Below the pieces are notes generated by a model. It was not told where the DNA came from, made no database searches, and saw nothing but the letters and a program-made list of their open reading frames with translations. This document shows, piece after piece, positions 53,209 to 61,729 of a stretch of 64,000 bases of DNA. A program made the position numbers and the translations under genes. Source of the stretch: Rhizobium sp. GN54 (lineage in GTDB: Bacteria > Pseudomonadota > Alphaproteobacteria > Rhizobiales > Rhizobiaceae). The number at the start of each line of letters is the position of its first letter. Within the stretch, counting starts at the first letter, position 1. The stretch covers positions 62,001-126,000 of the forward strand of contig NZ_JAJNCZ010000004.1 in assembly GCF_021026345.1 (NCBI RefSeq). Direction: 5' to 3'.

Positions 53209-53240
53209 TTGACGAGAATAATTTTTGTAATTACGCTACA
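53209..53240 (+). promoter_or_regulatory. Promoter with overlapping RpiR-type operator, importer side
   Basis: TTGACG (53209-53214), a 17-bp spacer and TACGCT (53232-53237) form a plausible sigma-70 promoter for the importer operon. TGTAATTACGCTACA (53226-53240) is an exact TGTA-N7-TACA site that covers the -10 element. A further inverted repeat GCTGCA-A-TGCAGC lies at 53163-53175. Confidence 0.55.
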
Positions 53241-53314
53241 TTTTATCGATGGATATGCAGACCCCTTGGCGGGGCTGCGGAAGCTCGAGAATCGACTGTT
53301 GGAGGAGGAAAATC

Positions 53315-54286
53315 ATGAAGACTGTCAGAACTGCCGCCATGCAACTCGCCTTGGCTGCCGCCACGTCGCTCGTGGCGATGTCCGCTGCCCAGGCTGCCGA
53401 TTGCAAGATCGGCATCTCGATGAAGACGCTGGACGCGCCCTATTTCGCGGCACAGGAAGTGTCGGCGAAGAAGAAGGCCGAGGAACTGGGCTGCGAGGTG
53501 ATCTCCGTCGATGGCCAGAACGACCTGAACAAGCAGGTGGCCGACGTCGAGGACATGGTCGCCCAGGGGATCGGCGCGCTGATCATCAACCCGCGCGACA
53601 GCAAGGGCCTGGTTCCCGCCGTCAATGCCGCGACCGCGGCCGGTGTTCAGGTGTTCGTGATCGATTCTACGATCGATCCGCAGGCCAATTTCGTGACGCT
53701 CGTCCAGTCGTCCAACAGCCAGAACGGCCTGCTCGTGGGCCAGTGGCTGGCCGACAACACCAAGGGCAAGGACCTGAAGATCGCGCTGATCTCCGGCGAC
53801 AAGGGCAACGAAGTCGGCCAGGAGCGCCGTCTCGGCGTGCTCGCCGGCCTGCTGGAAGGCCAGCTCCGCAACGAGGGTCGCGCCCGCTTCGAAGTCGTCG
53901 GCCAGGGTTGGGGCGGCTGGACCAACGAAGGCGGCCTCAAGGCCATGGAAGACCTGCTGACGGCCAATCCAGACGTCAACGTCGTGCTCGGCGAGAACGA
54001 TTCGATGGTTCTGGGTGCGCAGAAGGCGCTCGGCGGTTCCTCGGACGTCATGCTCCTGGCGGCCGCGGACGGCCAGAAGGAAGCGCTTCAGGCGATCAAG
54101 GACGGCACGTACGGCGCCACCGGCCTGAACGATCCGGCCATCGTCGCGTCGACAGCTGTCGAACTGGCCAAGAAGGCGATCGACGGCGAGCTTCCCGCAG
54201 GCATCTCCAAGATCACCTACACGACGCCGACGGCGATCACCAAGGAGAACGTCGACACCTACCTCAAGAAGGACGCCGTATTCTAG
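53315..54286 (+). CDS. Sugar ABC importer, substrate-binding protein (RbsB-like)
   Basis: A 323-residue CUT2 binding protein. Signal peptide about residues 1-28 (cleavage after AAQA). The mature protein begins DCKIGISMKTLDAPYFAAQEVSAKKKAEELG, followed by QVADVEDMVAQGIGALIINPRDS (first lobe), VFVIDSTIDPQANFVTLVQSSN and ENDSMVLGAQKAL. GGAGGAGG lies a few bases before the ATG at 53315; the frame is open to 53249. RbsB-like proteins bind ribose, allose, inositol or other monosaccharides. A hairpin (54303-54330) follows before the ATPase gene. Confidence 0.92.
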   Translation: MKTVRTAAMQLALAAATSLVAMSAAQAADCKIGISMKTLDAPYFAAQEVSAKKKAEELGCEVISVDGQNDLNKQVADVEDMVAQGIGALIINPRDSKGLVPAVNAATAAGVQVFVIDSTIDPQANFVTLVQSSNSQNGLLVGQWLADNTKGKDLKIALISGDKGNEVGQERRLGVLAGLLEGQLRNEGRARFEVVGQGWGGWTNEGGLKAMEDLLTANPDVNVVLGENDSMVLGAQKALGGSSDVMLLAAADGQKEALQAIKDGTYGATGLNDPAIVASTAVELAKKAIDGELPAGISKITYTTPTAITKENVDTYLKKDAVF

Positions 54287-54302
54287 GCTGGCATCCTCCC
54301 GG

Positions 54303-54330
54303 GCAGCCGGCGCGGACAAGCGTCGGCTGC
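54303..54330 (+). terminator. Intra-operon hairpin after the RbsB-like gene
   Basis: GCAGCCGGCGC (54303-54313) pairs with GCGTCGGCTGC (54320-54330) through 11 positions including one G-U, with a 6-nt loop. As after the binding-protein gene at 43497, it probably sets the ratio of binding protein to membrane subunits. Confidence 0.55.
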
Positions 54331-54413
54331 ATCCTTGCAATGAAGCGACGGGTGAAGCCTGCCGCGACCCTGCCGGCTTACGTCGATCGGCAGGCAACGA
54401 TCAGAATTCGGCT

Positions 54414-55916
54414 ATGGAAAACCTGGTAGAACTGAGCGGCATTCGCAAATCGTTCGGCGGCGTCCGGGCCCTGCAGGGGGTGGATTTCGCGCTTCGTCCC
54501 GGCGAGGTTCACGCTTTGCTCGGAGAGAACGGTGCGGGCAAGTCGACGCTGATGCGGGTTCTGGGCGGCGAATACGTTCCCGACGCCGGAACGGTGACGG
54601 TTTCGGGCGAGCAGCAGCATTTCCGCGGTCCGATGGACGCGCTCGAAAAGGGCATTGCGATCATTCACCAGGAAATGGCGCTCGCCACCGATCTCACCGT
54701 CGCCGAGAATATCTTTCTCGCCCGGATTCCCTCTCTCATCTCCTGGAGCGAACTCAATCGAAAGGCGAAAGAGCTGATTTCCAGCCTCGGCTTCGCCATT
54801 TCGCCTTCGGCGACCGTGGGCGATCTGTCGGTCGCGCACCAGCAGGTCGTCGAGATCGCCAAGGCGTTGTCGCGCAATGCCGCCGTCATGGTGTTCGACG
54901 AGCCGACCGCCGTGCTCTCGGCCCGCGATGCCGAGCGGCTGCTGGACATCATCGCCACGCTGCGCGAGCGCGGCGTCGGCATCATCTACATCTCGCACCG
55001 GCTCGACGAGGTCTTCCGCATCGCCGATCGCATCACCGTGATGAAGGACGGATCGTCCGTCGCAACCGTCGAACGCAAGGACGTCGAGATCGACGACGTC
55101 ATCCGCATGATGGTCGGCCGGTCGCTGAAGGCGCTGTTCGGCGAGGACGTCGAGCGCAAGGCGGGCGAAGAAGTGCTGCGGATCGAGAACCTGTCCGACG
55201 GCGCGCGCATCAAGGGCGCGTCGCTCAGCATCCGGGCCGGCGAGATCGTGGGGCTCGGCGGCCTTGTCGGCGCCGGCCGCACCGAACTCGTCCGCATGAT
55301 CTTCGGCGCCGAGCGGGCGCTGTCGGGGAAGATCTTCCTTCGCGGCCGCGAGGTGAAGATCAGAAGCCCTCGCGATGCCGTCAAAGCCGGTGTCGGCCTC
55401 GTGCCCGAAAGCCGCAAGGAACAGGGGCTCGTGCTCGACTTCCCGATCCGGGTCAACGCGACGATGGCGCGGCTGTCCCCGCTCGTCAACGCGTTCGGAT
55501 TCGTGCGTCGTTCCAGGGAGATGTCGGCCGTCGAGACACTGGCCACCCGGCTGCGGCTCAAGGCCGGCAGCCTCAACGATCCGGCCTCAAGCCTCTCGGG
55601 AGGCAACCAGCAGAAGGTCGTGCTGGCGAAATGGTTTCATGCCGACGGAGACCTGCTGATCTTCGACGAGCCCACCCGCGGCGTCGACGTCGGCGCCAAG
55701 ACGGAAATCTATTCGCTGATCAAGTCTCTCGCCGCCGAGGGGCGGGCGGTGCTGGTGATCTCGTCCGAACATATCGAACTTTTCGGCCTTTGCGACCGCA
55801 TCCTCGTGATGCGCGAAGGCCAGCTGACGGGATCGCTCGAGCCCGCCGACTATACCGAAGAGAAGTTGCTGCGGCTCGCGATGGTCAATTCCGCCACCGC
55901 CGCCGAAGCTCATTGA
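54414..55916 (+). CDS. Sugar ABC importer ATPase, tandem-domain (RbsA-like)
   Basis: A 500-residue double ATPase. The first domain has Walker A GENGAGKST, signature LSVAHQQVVEIAKAL and Walker B VMVFDEPTAVLS. The second has a degenerate Walker A (GGLVGAGRTELVRMIFG), signature LSGGNQQKVVLAKW and Walker B LLIFDEPTRGVDVGAK. The degenerate second site and the GVDVGAK ending are the normal RbsA/MglA pattern. The upstream ribosome site is weak. It is followed after 12 bp by the permease gene. Confidence 0.94.
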   Translation: MENLVELSGIRKSFGGVRALQGVDFALRPGEVHALLGENGAGKSTLMRVLGGEYVPDAGTVTVSGEQQHFRGPMDALEKGIAIIHQEMALATDLTVAENIFLARIPSLISWSELNRKAKELISSLGFAISPSATVGDLSVAHQQVVEIAKALSRNAAVMVFDEPTAVLSARDAERLLDIIATLRERGVGIIYISHRLDEVFRIADRITVMKDGSSVATVERKDVEIDDVIRMMVGRSLKALFGEDVERKAGEEVLRIENLSDGARIKGASLSIRAGEIVGLGGLVGAGRTELVRMIFGAERALSGKIFLRGREVKIRSPRDAVKAGVGLVPESRKEQGLVLDFPIRVNATMARLSPLVNAFGFVRRSREMSAVETLATRLRLKAGSLNDPASSLSGGNQQKVVLAKWFHADGDLLIFDEPTRGVDVGAKTEIYSLIKSLAAEGRAVLVISSEHIELFGLCDRILVMREGQLTGSLEPADYTEEKLLRLAMVNSATAAEAH

Positions 55917-55928
55917 ACGGGTAACGCC

Positions 55929-56906
55929 ATGGCAGACATCACCGAAACCGCCCCCCGCTCCAGCCAGTTCAACATCGGCAATATCATGCACCGATACGGC
56001 ACCGTGGCGATCCTGGTCGCGCTGCTGATCGTGGCGACGTCGATGTCGGATGTCTTCCTGACGGAGCGCAATCTCATCAACGTCCTGCGCCAGAGCGCCG
56101 GCACCAGCCTGATGGCGGTCGGCATGCTGTTCGTCATCCTGACGCGCGGGATCGACCTGTCCGTCGGATCGATCGCGGCGCTCGGAAGCATCGTCTGCGC
56201 GATCCTGATCCAGCAATACGGCACCGGTATCTCCATCGGCGCGGCGCTTGTGGCAGGCGGCGCGTGCGGGCTGGTTTCCGGCGTTCTCATTGCCTTCCTG
56301 AAGCTGCCCCCGTTCGTGACGACGCTGGCGATGATGACGGTCGCCCGCGGCCTGTCGCTGATCGTGTCCGCCGGGCAGCCCATCCAGATGGGTGACGCGG
56401 GCAAGCTGATCGTCGATTTCGGGTCGCTCTCGTTTGCCGGCATCCCCTATCCGGTCTGGCTGATGGCCGTCGTCTTCGTCATCGCCGGTATCGTGCTGAC
56501 GTTCACACGCTTCGGCCGCCTGGTGAAGGCGATCGGCTCGAACATCGAGGCCGTGCGCCTCTCGGGCATCCCCGTCGCCTTCTACACGACCTCCGTCTAT
56601 GTGATTTCGGGCGTCCTTGCCGCTGCGGCGGGCATCGTCTCCACCAGCCGCACCGGCATTGGCTCGGCCAATATCGGCGTCGGTGCGGAACTGGACGCGA
56701 TCGCCGCCGTCGTCATCGGCGGCGCCAGCCTGATGGGCGGTCGCGGCGGCGTGGTCAACACGTTCATCGGGGTCATTGTGCTCGGCATCATTGCCAATAT
56801 GATGAACCTGGCCCGCGTCCCCGGCTACCACCAGCAGGTGTTCATGGGCTGCATCATCATCGGCGCCATGCTGTTGCAATATGCCTCCAACTGGTTCCGC
56901 AGGTAA
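55929..56906 (+). CDS. Sugar ABC importer permease (RbsC-like)
   Basis: A 325-residue CUT2 permease with about eight to ten helices. Diagnostic stretches: LTRGIDLSVGSIAALGSIVCAIL, LPPFVTTLAMMTVARGLSLI, GSNIEAVRLSGIPVAFYTTSVYV and AVVIGGASLMGGRGGVVNTFIGV. Of normal RbsC length. It completes the importer begun at 53315 and is followed after 27 bp by the kinase gene. Confidence 0.94.
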   Translation: MADITETAPRSSQFNIGNIMHRYGTVAILVALLIVATSMSDVFLTERNLINVLRQSAGTSLMAVGMLFVILTRGIDLSVGSIAALGSIVCAILIQQYGTGISIGAALVAGGACGLVSGVLIAFLKLPPFVTTLAMMTVARGLSLIVSAGQPIQMGDAGKLIVDFGSLSFAGIPYPVWLMAVVFVIAGIVLTFTRFGRLVKAIGSNIEAVRLSGIPVAFYTTSVYVISGVLAAAAGIVSTSRTGIGSANIGVGAELDAIAAVVIGGASLMGGRGGVVNTFIGVIVLGIIANMMNLARVPGYHQQVFMGCIIIGAMLLQYASNWFRR

Positions 56907-56933
56907 GCGGCGGGCCATTCAGAACCGATCGAC

Positions 56934-58436
56934 ATGTCACAAGAGCTTTTTCTCGCAATCGATGTCGGGACGGGCAGTGTCCGCGCGGCGCTGCTGGACA
57001 CCCGGGGCAAGATCCTCGCCGTGGCGAGCCGGGAGCACGAGCAGATCGTGCCGCAATTCGGATGGTCCGAGCAGCGTCCCCGTGACTGGTGGGACGGTGT
57101 CGTCGCCGCTACCCGCGCGGTGCTGGATCAGGTGCCGCAAGCTGCGGGCCGCGTGGCGGCCGTTGCGGCCTGCGGCCAGATGCACGGGACCGTGCTGGTC
57201 GACGATCGCGGCGAACTGGTGCGGGAGACCGCGCCCTTGTGGAACGACAAGCGCACCGTCGACTATGTGACGGCCTTCGAGGCGGCCCACCCGCCGCAGT
57301 CCTATCTCGGCGATTGCGCCAATCCGCCGACGCCGGCCTGGCCGGGCTTCAAGCTGCAATGGCTGCGCGACAACGATGCCGTCGCCTACCGGGCCGCCGC
57401 CGCGGTGCTGATGCCGAAGGATTACATCAACCTGCGGCTGACCGGCGAAGTGGCGATGGACCGCAACGACGGCGGCGCAAGCTTCCTGATGGACCCCGGC
57501 ACCGGCCAGTGGTCCGAAAAGATGGTGGGGCTTCTGGCGCTCGATGCAAGCAAGCTCGCCCCGCTGCGCAATCCCGTCGAGATCCTGGGCCACGTCACGA
57601 CGAAGGCAGCACTGGAAACCGGCTTGCGCGAGGGTACGCCGGTTCTGGTCGGTGGAGCGGACTATCCGGTGGCGTTGCTCGGATCCGGCGTCTGCCGGCC
57701 CGGCGTCGGGTCGGAGGTCATGGGAACCTCGGCGATCATCACGGCGATCGCGCGCCGGCCGCTGCTCGATCCCGCCGTCTGCAATGTCGGCACGGTCGAA
57801 GGCAACTGGGGCGCCTTCATGCTGCTGGAATCCGGCGGCGACGCGATGCGCTGGGCCCGGCGCGCCTTCCACGAGAAGCAGTTTTCCTACGAGGAGATCG
57901 TCGCCAAGGCGGCCGAAGCGCCGGCGGGCTCGGAGCGGCTGTTCTTCATGCCCTATCTCGCGGGCGAGCGGCTCGGCGATCATCGCAATGCGCGCGCGCA
58001 GTATTTCGGCATCGGCGCCGGTCACGGCCTGACGCATATGCACCGCGCCGTGCTCGAAGGCGTCGCCTTCGCCGTCAAGCGCCACATCAACATTCTCGAC
58101 GGCATTTCCGGCGCGCCGCTGGAGCGCGTCATCGCATCCGGCGGCGGCGCCAGGACAAAGCTCTGGATGAAGATCAAGGCGAGCGTCTACGACATTCCGA
58201 TCCTGGTGCCGAGCGAGCCGGAATGCGGCCTGGTCGGTTGCGCCATCATGGCGGCGACGGCGACCGGGCGCTTCGGCAGCGTGGAGGAGGGCGCCGATTG
58301 CTATGTCTCCTACGACGAGGAGATCAGTCCGGATCCGCACTGGGCCGACATCTACCGGCCGATGCAGGTCTTCTTCGAACGGCTCTATGCCCATAGCCAG
58401 GCGCTCTATGACGACCTCGACAGGTTGCCGCAATGA
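56934..58436 (+). CDS. FGGY-family sugar kinase (xylulokinase-like)
   Basis: A 500-residue carbohydrate kinase of the XylB length class. N-terminal phosphate loop LAIDVGTGSVRAALLDTRG, substrate region AACGQMHGTVLVDDRGELV and LWNDKRTVDYV, PKDYINLRLTGE, catalytic Asp in VGGADYPVALLGSG, and the adenosine motif VIASGGGARTKLWMKIKASV. The QMHG motif is typical of xylulokinases, whereas GGADYPVALLGSG departs from the GGGDNAAGAVG wording of XylB, so the sugar may not be xylulose. Its stop overlaps the HAD gene start by 4 bp. Confidence 0.9.
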   Translation: MSQELFLAIDVGTGSVRAALLDTRGKILAVASREHEQIVPQFGWSEQRPRDWWDGVVAATRAVLDQVPQAAGRVAAVAACGQMHGTVLVDDRGELVRETAPLWNDKRTVDYVTAFEAAHPPQSYLGDCANPPTPAWPGFKLQWLRDNDAVAYRAAAAVLMPKDYINLRLTGEVAMDRNDGGASFLMDPGTGQWSEKMVGLLALDASKLAPLRNPVEILGHVTTKAALETGLREGTPVLVGGADYPVALLGSGVCRPGVGSEVMGTSAIITAIARRPLLDPAVCNVGTVEGNWGAFMLLESGGDAMRWARRAFHEKQFSYEEIVAKAAEAPAGSERLFFMPYLAGERLGDHRNARAQYFGIGAGHGLTHMHRAVLEGVAFAVKRHINILDGISGAPLERVIASGGGARTKLWMKIKASVYDIPILVPSEPECGLVGCAIMAATATGRFGSVEEGADCYVSYDEEISPDPHWADIYRPMQVFFERLYAHSQALYDDLDRLPQ

Positions 58437-59124
58437 CCCGCGTCGCCGTGCTTTTCGACATGGACGGTACGCTGGTGGACAGCGAGCCTGCGCATTTCGA
58501 GGCGATGGCCGAGGTGCTGCGCCTGCACGGCCATGCCGTGCCAGAAGGGCTTGCCGGCATGGTCACCGGCATGACCGGCGCCGACTGCCACGCGCTGCTC
58601 GGACGGCTTTCCGGCTTCAAGCCCTCGTTCGAGGACTATGTCCGCGACAAGTACGGGTTCTACCTGGCGGCGGCATCCGAACTGGCGATGCGGCCGGGGG
58701 CGCAGGCCGCGCTCGACGCCTTGCAGGATGGGGCGATCCCCTGGGCCATCGTGTCGAACTCGGACCGCATGCTGGTCGACGCCAATCTCAGGGCCGTCGG
58801 GCTGCAGCGGCCGGGGCTCGTCTCGGTTTCACGCAACGACGTGCGCGACGGCAAGCCGGAGGCCGAACCCTATCTCCGGGCGGCCTACCTGCTCGGGCTG
58901 GCGCCCTCCGACTGCATCGTCGTCGGGACAGCGTGCCCGGCGCGATCGCCGGACTTGCGGCGGGCATGACGGTGATCGGCTGGCCGGAGCCGCACCGAAA
59001 CGATCTGGTCTTTCCCGCCGGCACCATTCTCGCCGATCCGCACGACCTTCTGACGACGCTATCCGATTGTCTTGGCGGATTGCGGAGACGCTTTGCAAAG
59101 GAAACGCTTCATGTATCTCGATAG
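58433..59124 (+). pseudogene. HAD-family phosphatase (beta-phosphoglucomutase-like), frameshifted
   Basis: The first frame starts at ATG 58433 with HAD motif I FDMDGTLVDSEP, the helical cap, motif II IVSNSD and motif III DGKPEAEPYLRAA, then reads IVVGTACPARSP and stops at 58969. From about 58925 the +2-shifted frame reads DSVPGAIAGLAAGMTVIGWPEP and runs to 59124. Family members have VVEDSxxG at motif IV; GTCGTCGGGACAGC here lacks one A compared with the expected GTC-GTC-GAG-GAC-AGC. One missing base thus removes the motif IV acid and C terminus from the first-frame product. It overlaps the next gene by 14 bp. Either a recent pseudogene or a sequencing error. Confidence 0.85.
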
Positions 59125-59884
59125 GTTCAAGCTCACCGACAAGATCGCCGTCGTGACGGGGGCGGCGCGCGGCATCGGCTACGCGGCCGTCGAAGCGCTG
59201 GCGGAGGCCGGGGCGACGGTCGTCCTGACGGACATGAACGCCGATCTTCTGGCCGGGGCCGTCAGGGACCTGAGCGCAAAGGGCTACAAGGTCGACAGCG
59301 AGGTGCTGGACGTGACCGATGCCGAAAGGGTGCAGGCCGTGCACGATGCGATCGTGGCAAGGCACGGCACGGTCGACGTGCTCGTCAACAATGCCGGAAT
59401 CGCGATCAGCAACCATCCGGCCGAGACCATGGCGGACGAGGTCTGGAACAAGGTGATCGACGTCAATCTCAACGGCGTCTTCTGGTGCTGCCGCGCCTTC
59501 GGCAAGACCATGCTGGAACGTGGCGCCGGCAGCATCGTCAATGTCGGCTCCATGTCCGGCTTCATCGTCAACCGGCCGCAGGAACAGGCGAACTACAACG
59601 CCTCCAAGGCCGCGGTGCATCACCTGACGAAATCGCTTGCGGCCGAATGGGGAGCGCGCGGCGTTCGCGTCAATTCGGTGGCGCCGACCTACATCGATAC
59701 CGAAATGAACAAATACGTCTACGAGGACGAGGAGATGTATCGCCACTGGGTCGGCGGCACGCCGATGAACCGGCTCGGCCGCACCGACGAGGTGGCCTCG
59801 GTCATTCTGTTCCTCGCAAGCGAGGCTTCCAGCCTGATGACGGGGTCGATCGTTCTCGCCGACGGGGGCTACGTATGCTGGTGA
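59111..59884 (+). CDS. SDR-family dehydrogenase
   Basis: A 257-residue classical SDR: TGAARGIG (about 15-22), Asp in TDMNADLL for NAD preference, NNAGIAIS, Ser in NVGSMSGFIVNRPQ and YxxxK as YNASKAAVHHL. The ending MTGSIVLADGGYVCW matches sugar-alcohol or galactitol-type SDRs. The ATG at 59111 lies where conservation begins (MYLDRFKLTDKIAVVTG) and inside the tail of the HAD gene. The stop overlaps the ATG region of the following dehydrogenase gene by 10 bp, so the operon is tightly coupled. The substrate is probably a polyol or keto-sugar. Confidence 0.9.
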   Translation: MYLDRFKLTDKIAVVTGAARGIGYAAVEALAEAGATVVLTDMNADLLAGAVRDLSAKGYKVDSEVLDVTDAERVQAVHDAIVARHGTVDVLVNNAGIAISNHPAETMADEVWNKVIDVNLNGVFWCCRAFGKTMLERGAGSIVNVGSMSGFIVNRPQEQANYNASKAAVHHLTKSLAAEWGARGVRVNSVAPTYIDTEMNKYVYEDEEMYRHWVGGTPMNRLGRTDEVASVILFLASEASSLMTGSIVLADGGYVCW

Positions 59885-60963
59885 GGGGCGAGAATGGCAC
59901 AGCCCGGGGCGCGCGCTTCCCCGGCCGCTACATCCAGCAGGCCGGCGCCATCCAGTCGCTCGGTGTCGAAGCGGCCGGCTTCGGTCGGCGGTCGGCTGTC
60001 CTCGTCGACCGCGGGATCTTCGATCTCGTCGAGAACGACCTCGTCGCCGCTTTCTCCGGCCATGCCGATGCGGAACTGATCCGTCATGGCGGCGAATGCT
60101 CGGAAAGCCAGATCGCCGCGCTTGTGGCGGCGGCGCAGGCCGCAGAAGCGGACGTGATTGTCGGCGTCGGTGGCGGCAAGGCGCTCGACACGGCAAAGGC
60201 TGCCGCGCGCGACCTCGGCAAGCCGGTCATCGTCTTCCCGACGATCGCGGCTTCCGATGCGCCGTGCAGCGCGCTTGCCGTCGTCTACAATGATGACGGC
60301 ACCGTCGCCTATGACACGTTCCTGCCGCGGAACCCGGATCTCGTGCTGGTCGATACTGCGCTGATCGCCAGCGCGCCGGCGCGGTTCCTTGCCGCCGGCA
60401 TCGGAGACGCGCTCGCCACCTGGTACGAGGCGGAGTCCTGCCGGCGCAGCGGCGCCTTCAACTGCATGAAGATGCCGGGCGTGAGCCTCGCCTTCGAGAT
60501 TGCGCGCAGCTGCCGCGACACGATTTTCGAATTCGGTATCGCGGCACTTGCCGAGTGCGACGCCAAACACGCCGGCCCCGCGCTCGAGCGTGTCGTCGAG
60601 GCCAACATCCTGCTCTCCGGCATCGGCTTCGAGTCCGGGGGCGTGGCTGCGGCGCATGCGATCCATCACGGGCTCTGCGAACTCGACGACGTCCATCATC
60701 ACCTGCATGGCGAAAAGGTCGCGATCGGCGTTCTGGCCGGGCTCAAGCTCCACGGCGCGGAGGCGGAATTCGACAAGGTCCGCGCCTTCTGCGCCTCCGT
60801 TCGCCTGCCCACCAGGCTTGCCGACATCGGCATCGTCGATGCGACCGAGGCGAAGCTTGCGACCGTCGCCCGGCGCGCCTGCCGGCCCGGCGAGATCATT
60901 CACAACGAGCCCATGCGCGTCACGGAAGAGATGGTCGTCGCAGCCCTGAAGGCGCTTATCTGA
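59875..60963 (+). CDS. Glycerol dehydrogenase-like iron/zinc alcohol dehydrogenase
   Basis: A 362-residue member of the GldA branch of group III metal-dependent alcohol dehydrogenases. It has the cofactor loop VGVGGGKALDTAKAAA, FPTIAASDAPCSALAVVYNDDG, and metal-binding residues Asp (AGIGDALATWYEAE), His (AAHAIHHGL) and His (HHHLHGEKVAIG). GldA oxidises glycerol to dihydroxyacetone; paralogues act on other vicinal diols. The ATG at 59875 overlaps the SDR stop; a GTG at 59881 is possible. In this operon a polyol other than glycerol is plausible. Confidence 0.92.
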   Translation: MLVRGENGTARGARFPGRYIQQAGAIQSLGVEAAGFGRRSAVLVDRGIFDLVENDLVAAFSGHADAELIRHGGECSESQIAALVAAAQAAEADVIVGVGGGKALDTAKAAARDLGKPVIVFPTIAASDAPCSALAVVYNDDGTVAYDTFLPRNPDLVLVDTALIASAPARFLAAGIGDALATWYEAESCRRSGAFNCMKMPGVSLAFEIARSCRDTIFEFGIAALAECDAKHAGPALERVVEANILLSGIGFESGGVAAAHAIHHGLCELDDVHHHLHGEKVAIGVLAGLKLHGAEAEFDKVRAFCASVRLPTRLADIGIVDATEAKLATVARRACRPGEIIHNEPMRVTEEMVVAALKALI

Positions 60964-60981
60964 GGACCGGGAGGAGAAAAA

Positions 60982-61725
60982 ATGGACAGAAGCATGTTCG
61001 ATGCGGCCTTTCACGGCAGGACGGTCGTCATTTCGGGCGGAACGAGCGGCATCGGCCTCAGCGTGGCGGAGGGCTTTGCCGCGGCCGGCGCGACGGTGAT
61101 CGCGACGGGGAGTTCCGAAAGCAGGCTTGAAGCCGCACGGTCGGAGGCCGCCCGCGAGGGGCTGCGCTTCGAGCGTCTCGACGTCCGCGACGGTGCGGCC
61201 GTGGAGAGCTTCTTCGGCTCGCTCGATCGGCTCGATGTGCTGGTCAACTGCCAGGGCATCGCGCGGCCGGACCGCGAGTGGCAGGAGGACGTGTTCCTCG
61301 ATGTCATGGACGTCAATCTCAACAGCGCCATGCGTCTGTCGCGCGCCGCATTCCCGCTGCTCAAGGAGAGCGGCGGCAGTATCGTCAACTTCGCCTCGAT
61401 GCTCAGCTATCTCGCCGACGAGAGCGTTCCGTCCTACACCGCGAGCAAGACTGGCATCGTCGGGCTGACGCGGGCCCTTGCACACAAGTACGGACGCGAC
61501 GGGGTGCGCGTGAACGCGGTCGCTCCCGGCTATCACCGGACCGAGATGACGAAGCCGCTCTGGTCGGTGCACGAGAGCGAACAGAAGATCGCGGAGCGTT
61601 CCGCGCTGAAGCGCTGGGGTACGACCGAGGATCTGGTCGGTCCCATCCTGTTTTTGTGCTCGCCCGCCGCAGCCTTCGTCACGGGCGTGACCCTGCCGGT
61701 GGACGGCGGCTATCACGTCGGCTGA
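60982..61725 (+). CDS. SDR-family oxidoreductase
   Basis: A 247-residue SDR with cofactor loop SGGTSGIGLSV, a short NCQG in place of NNAG (DVLVNCQGIAR), Ser in NFASMLSYL and YxxxK as YTASKTGIVGL. The C terminus FVTGVTLPVDGGYHVG is canonical. GGGAGGAG precedes the ATG. It is the last gene of the rightward operon and converges with the LacI gene after 4 bp. Together with the SDR at 59111 and the GldA-like enzyme it gives three dehydrogenases in one operon, pointing to successive oxidations of a polyol. Confidence 0.9.
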   Translation: MDRSMFDAAFHGRTVVISGGTSGIGLSVAEGFAAAGATVIATGSSESRLEAARSEAAREGLRFERLDVRDGAAVESFFGSLDRLDVLVNCQGIARPDREWQEDVFLDVMDVNLNSAMRLSRAAFPLLKESGGSIVNFASMLSYLADESVPSYTASKTGIVGLTRALAHKYGRDGVRVNAVAPGYHRTEMTKPLWSVHESEQKIAERSALKRWGTTEDLVGPILFLCSPAAAFVTGVTLPVDGGYHVG

Positions 61726-61729
61726 CGGT

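Noticed and set aside
58433-59124. Programmed frameshifting in the HAD phosphatase gene.
   Set aside because: There is no slippery heptamer, stem or pause site at the junction, and family members are encoded in one frame. A plain one-base deletion or sequencing error explains it better.
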